This document shows, piece by piece, positions 62,465 through 64,000 of a stretch of DNA of 64,000 nucleotides (positions are counted from its first letter, which is position 1; every line of letters begins with the position of its first letter). Under the pieces are notes generated by a model, which saw only the letters and a program-made list of their open reading frames with translations, was not told the origin of the DNA and did no database searches. Source of the stretch: Clostridium sp. KNHs205 (lineage in GTDB: Bacteria > Bacillota > Clostridia > Lachnospirales > Lachnospiraceae). The stretch lies in assembly GCF_000702945.1 (NCBI RefSeq), contig NZ_JNLE01000005.1, positions 496,001 through 560,000 of the forward strand. The letters are read 5' to 3'. Both the position numbers and the translations under genes were made by a program.

Positions 62465-63111
62465 GACTCTCTTTCGTTAATGCAAGCCCTAAGCCTAATG
62501 AAAGCACATCAGGGCTGCTCTTACAATATTTAAAAACCAAGCTATCGTCAAATGCTCAAATTGAGGAATTCCAGATTAGCACTCAGGAACTTTCTACTGA
62601 GAAAATCGAAAAAATTTTAGACGTTGATGCGGTTATTTTTGCATTGCCAATATACATGGATTCCTTACCGTCCCACCTCTTATATTCATTGTTTCAGATT
62701 CAAAACTATGCAAGAGGCAAGTCCATCAAAAAACCTGTTATCTATACAATTGTCAACGGCGGTTTTTACGAGGGTGAACATTCAAAGCTTGCAATTGATA
62801 TGATGAAGCATTGGTGTAAGAAAACGGGACTTACATGGGGCCAGGCTCTTGGAAGCGGTGCCGGTGATATGTATGGCTCCCTTCCAAAACTGCCAATAGG
62901 AAAAGGGCCAAGCATAAATTTAGGGAAAGCACTTGATGAAATTGCAAAAACAATCAATGGCTTAAATAGCGGTAATAATATAATTGTATCTCCCAATATA
63001 CCACGCTTCGCTTGGAAAATGGGGGCCTTAATGTTAGTGTGGAATAAACGAGCCAAAGCAAATGGTTTATCTAAAAAGGATTTATATTATAAGGGACGTG
63101 AATTAGTATGA
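62461..63111 (+). CDS. NAD(P)H-dependent oxidoreductase-like flavodoxin-fold protein
   Basis: 216 residues. FVNASPKPNESTSGLLLQYL is the FMN phosphate loop and VIFALPIYMDSLPSHLLYSL the second flavin loop; GGFYEGEHSKLAIDMMKHWC and ALGSGAGDMYGSLPK complete the fold. It lacks the cysteine cluster of its two neighbours. The C-terminal 40 residues (IPRFAWKMGALMLVWNKRAK) form a basic, aromatic extension. It is translated in the same coupled operon and likely acts with the other two, perhaps in detoxification of an electrophile sensed by PadR. Confidence 0.82.
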   Translation: MRLSFVNASPKPNESTSGLLLQYLKTKLSSNAQIEEFQISTQELSTEKIEKILDVDAVIFALPIYMDSLPSHLLYSLFQIQNYARGKSIKKPVIYTIVNGGFYEGEHSKLAIDMMKHWCKKTGLTWGQALGSGAGDMYGSLPKLPIGKGPSINLGKALDEIAKTINGLNSGNNIIVSPNIPRFAWKMGALMLVWNKRAKANGLSKKDLYYKGRELV

Positions 63112-63560
63112 AAAAAGATAATATCGCATACAACAGCTTAAAGAAAAAAAATATATCCAAGCGTATCATGCAAGTGATACTTGGGTTAACAAGTATTTTA
63201 TCAATTTATACAGCTTATTTGGGAATCGCTTATGGAGCAGTTAACTGGTACTATGGATTTGCTGATAGCCAGGAATATTCAAAGAGTCTTCTTATGCTGG
63301 ACAGCAATATACGGTTTTATAGTGGCCTATGGTTAGGCATTGGCATAGTTTTACTTTGGATAATCCCAAGGATCGAACATGAAAAGACATTGCTTCGGGT
63401 CATAGCAATATTCTTTTTCCTTGGAGGAATAGGGCGTTTAATTTCCATACTAACTTGTGGCATACCTTCATCTGTCTATTTTATTTATGTACTTCTCGAA
63501 TTGAGTTTCCCACTCCTGACACTATGGCAGAAGCGTATCTTTAATTTATATTACCATTAA
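63108..63560 (+). CDS. DUF4345-type membrane protein
   Basis: 150 residues with four hydrophobic segments: MQVILGLTSILSIYTAYLGI, LGIGIVLLWIIPRI, LRVIAIFFFLGGIGRLISIL and FIYVLLELSFPLLTLW. SNIRFYSGLWLGIGI and GGIGRLIS are the conserved DUF4345 motifs. Small membrane proteins of this family are often next to oxidoreductases, but their role is unknown. It is the last gene of the redox operon and overlaps the preceding one by 4 nt. Confidence 0.85.
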   Translation: MKKDNIAYNSLKKKNISKRIMQVILGLTSILSIYTAYLGIAYGAVNWYYGFADSQEYSKSLLMLDSNIRFYSGLWLGIGIVLLWIIPRIEHEKTLLRVIAIFFFLGGIGRLISILTCGIPSSVYFIYVLLELSFPLLTLWQKRIFNLYYH

Positions 63561-63860
63561 TCAGCAGTTGTCTAAATATATTAGGTAATTCTTCCTTAGT
63601 ATAGCATCGTTCAAACTGCTCATATATACAAATTGATTTACGTACCTCATTTAATTCTAACTTGTTATAAATAAAACCGACTTCATATAATCGTTTACGG
63701 AAGGATTAATCACTCCAATATACATTCTTCCTTTGTTATCGATAATACTAATAATATATTTTGCTGGTTTCTTAAGAAGCATTTTTGATTACCTTGGATT
63801 CTGAAATTTTCAAATTATTAATGTCGCACCATTCACATAGAAGTATGAACTATTTACTGG
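63541..63860 (-). pseudogene. Decayed gene remnant, frameshifted
   Basis: Read on the minus strand, three stretches in different frames look coding: LCEWCDINNLKISESKVIKN at about 63770-63855, then KKPAKYIISIIDNKGRMYIG at about 63700-63790, then YEVGFIYNKLELNEVRKSIC continuing to CYTKEELPNIFRQLL and a stop at 63541-63543, inside the end of the DUF4345 gene. Small frameshifts join them. The family was not recognised. Beyond about 63860 to the right edge nothing else is seen. Confidence 0.45.
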
Positions 63861-64000
63861 AGTAAAATAGTCACATATCAAAATCAAACGGTCACTTGCG
63901 TATTTGTCAATCCTTTGTAACTCTCATTTCATAGTATTACTTTTTTCTATCTTCCATGATATTATATAGTTTGTATTTGCAGGTATATGTATTTTTACAT

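Overview
The window looks like chromosomal DNA of a low-GC, Gram-positive, anaerobic Clostridia-type bacterium, most like cellulose- and chitin-degrading Lachnospiraceae. The reasons are AT-rich sequence, strong GGAGG ribosome binding sites, several TTG starts, secreted GH5 and GH18 enzymes with classical signal peptides, PadR/MarR/TetR-controlled transport operons and a dicluster ferredoxin protein. Taxonomy is inferred from gene content only; no rRNA or tRNA gene was seen.

Layout. 1-6100: the 5' end of an HTH/WYL-type regulator, a MATE exporter, a 64-bp tandem repeat, a secreted chitin-binding lysozyme-like protein, an ECF sigma factor, a 4Fe-4S protein and a T-rich minisatellite. 6.6-8.5 kb: a secreted GH5 endoglucanase with a CBM17/28-type domain. 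8.6-22.4 kb: a compact ten-gene biosynthetic operon on the minus strand with a recognisable promoter at its head. In order of transcription it holds an AMP ligase, a carrier protein, a PaaK-like ligase, two BtrH-like cysteine proteins, a small membrane protein, two ABC exporter halves, an NRPS whose adenylation pocket reads as threonine, and a family 2 glycosyltransferase. The NRPS ends in a third BtrH-like domain instead of a thioesterase. This is the best candidate for an undescribed system.

22.8-34 kb: a frameshifted small gene and a membrane-anchored protein; a PadR-DUF1048-ABC-2 operon whose mRNA leader contains about 310 bp of 7/8-bp repeats; TetR plus oleate hydratase; a SUKH-like protein; MFS plus MarR; and a second MarR with two identical operators. 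34-48.4 kb: a CheX-like protein, two secreted GH18 chitinases, and a cyclic beta-1,2-glucan synthase divided over two genes (GT84 part and GH94 part). 48.6-59.8 kb: regulators (MerR, AraC with GyrI-like domains, MerR), a TPR-Arr rifampin ADP-ribosyltransferase, an FRG-domain protein, an IS3-family element inserted into a T-rich repeat array, an MFS exporter and an esterase. 59.9-63.6 kb: an XRE regulator, then a PadR-headed operon of three flavodoxin-like proteins and a DUF4345 membrane protein. The right edge carries a decayed gene remnant.

Short tandem arrays, T-rich on the plus strand, lie in many intergenic regions (about 5.7, 16.8, 27.1, 39.4 and 52.8/54.7 kb). They create spurious ORFs and are a distinctive trait of this genome.
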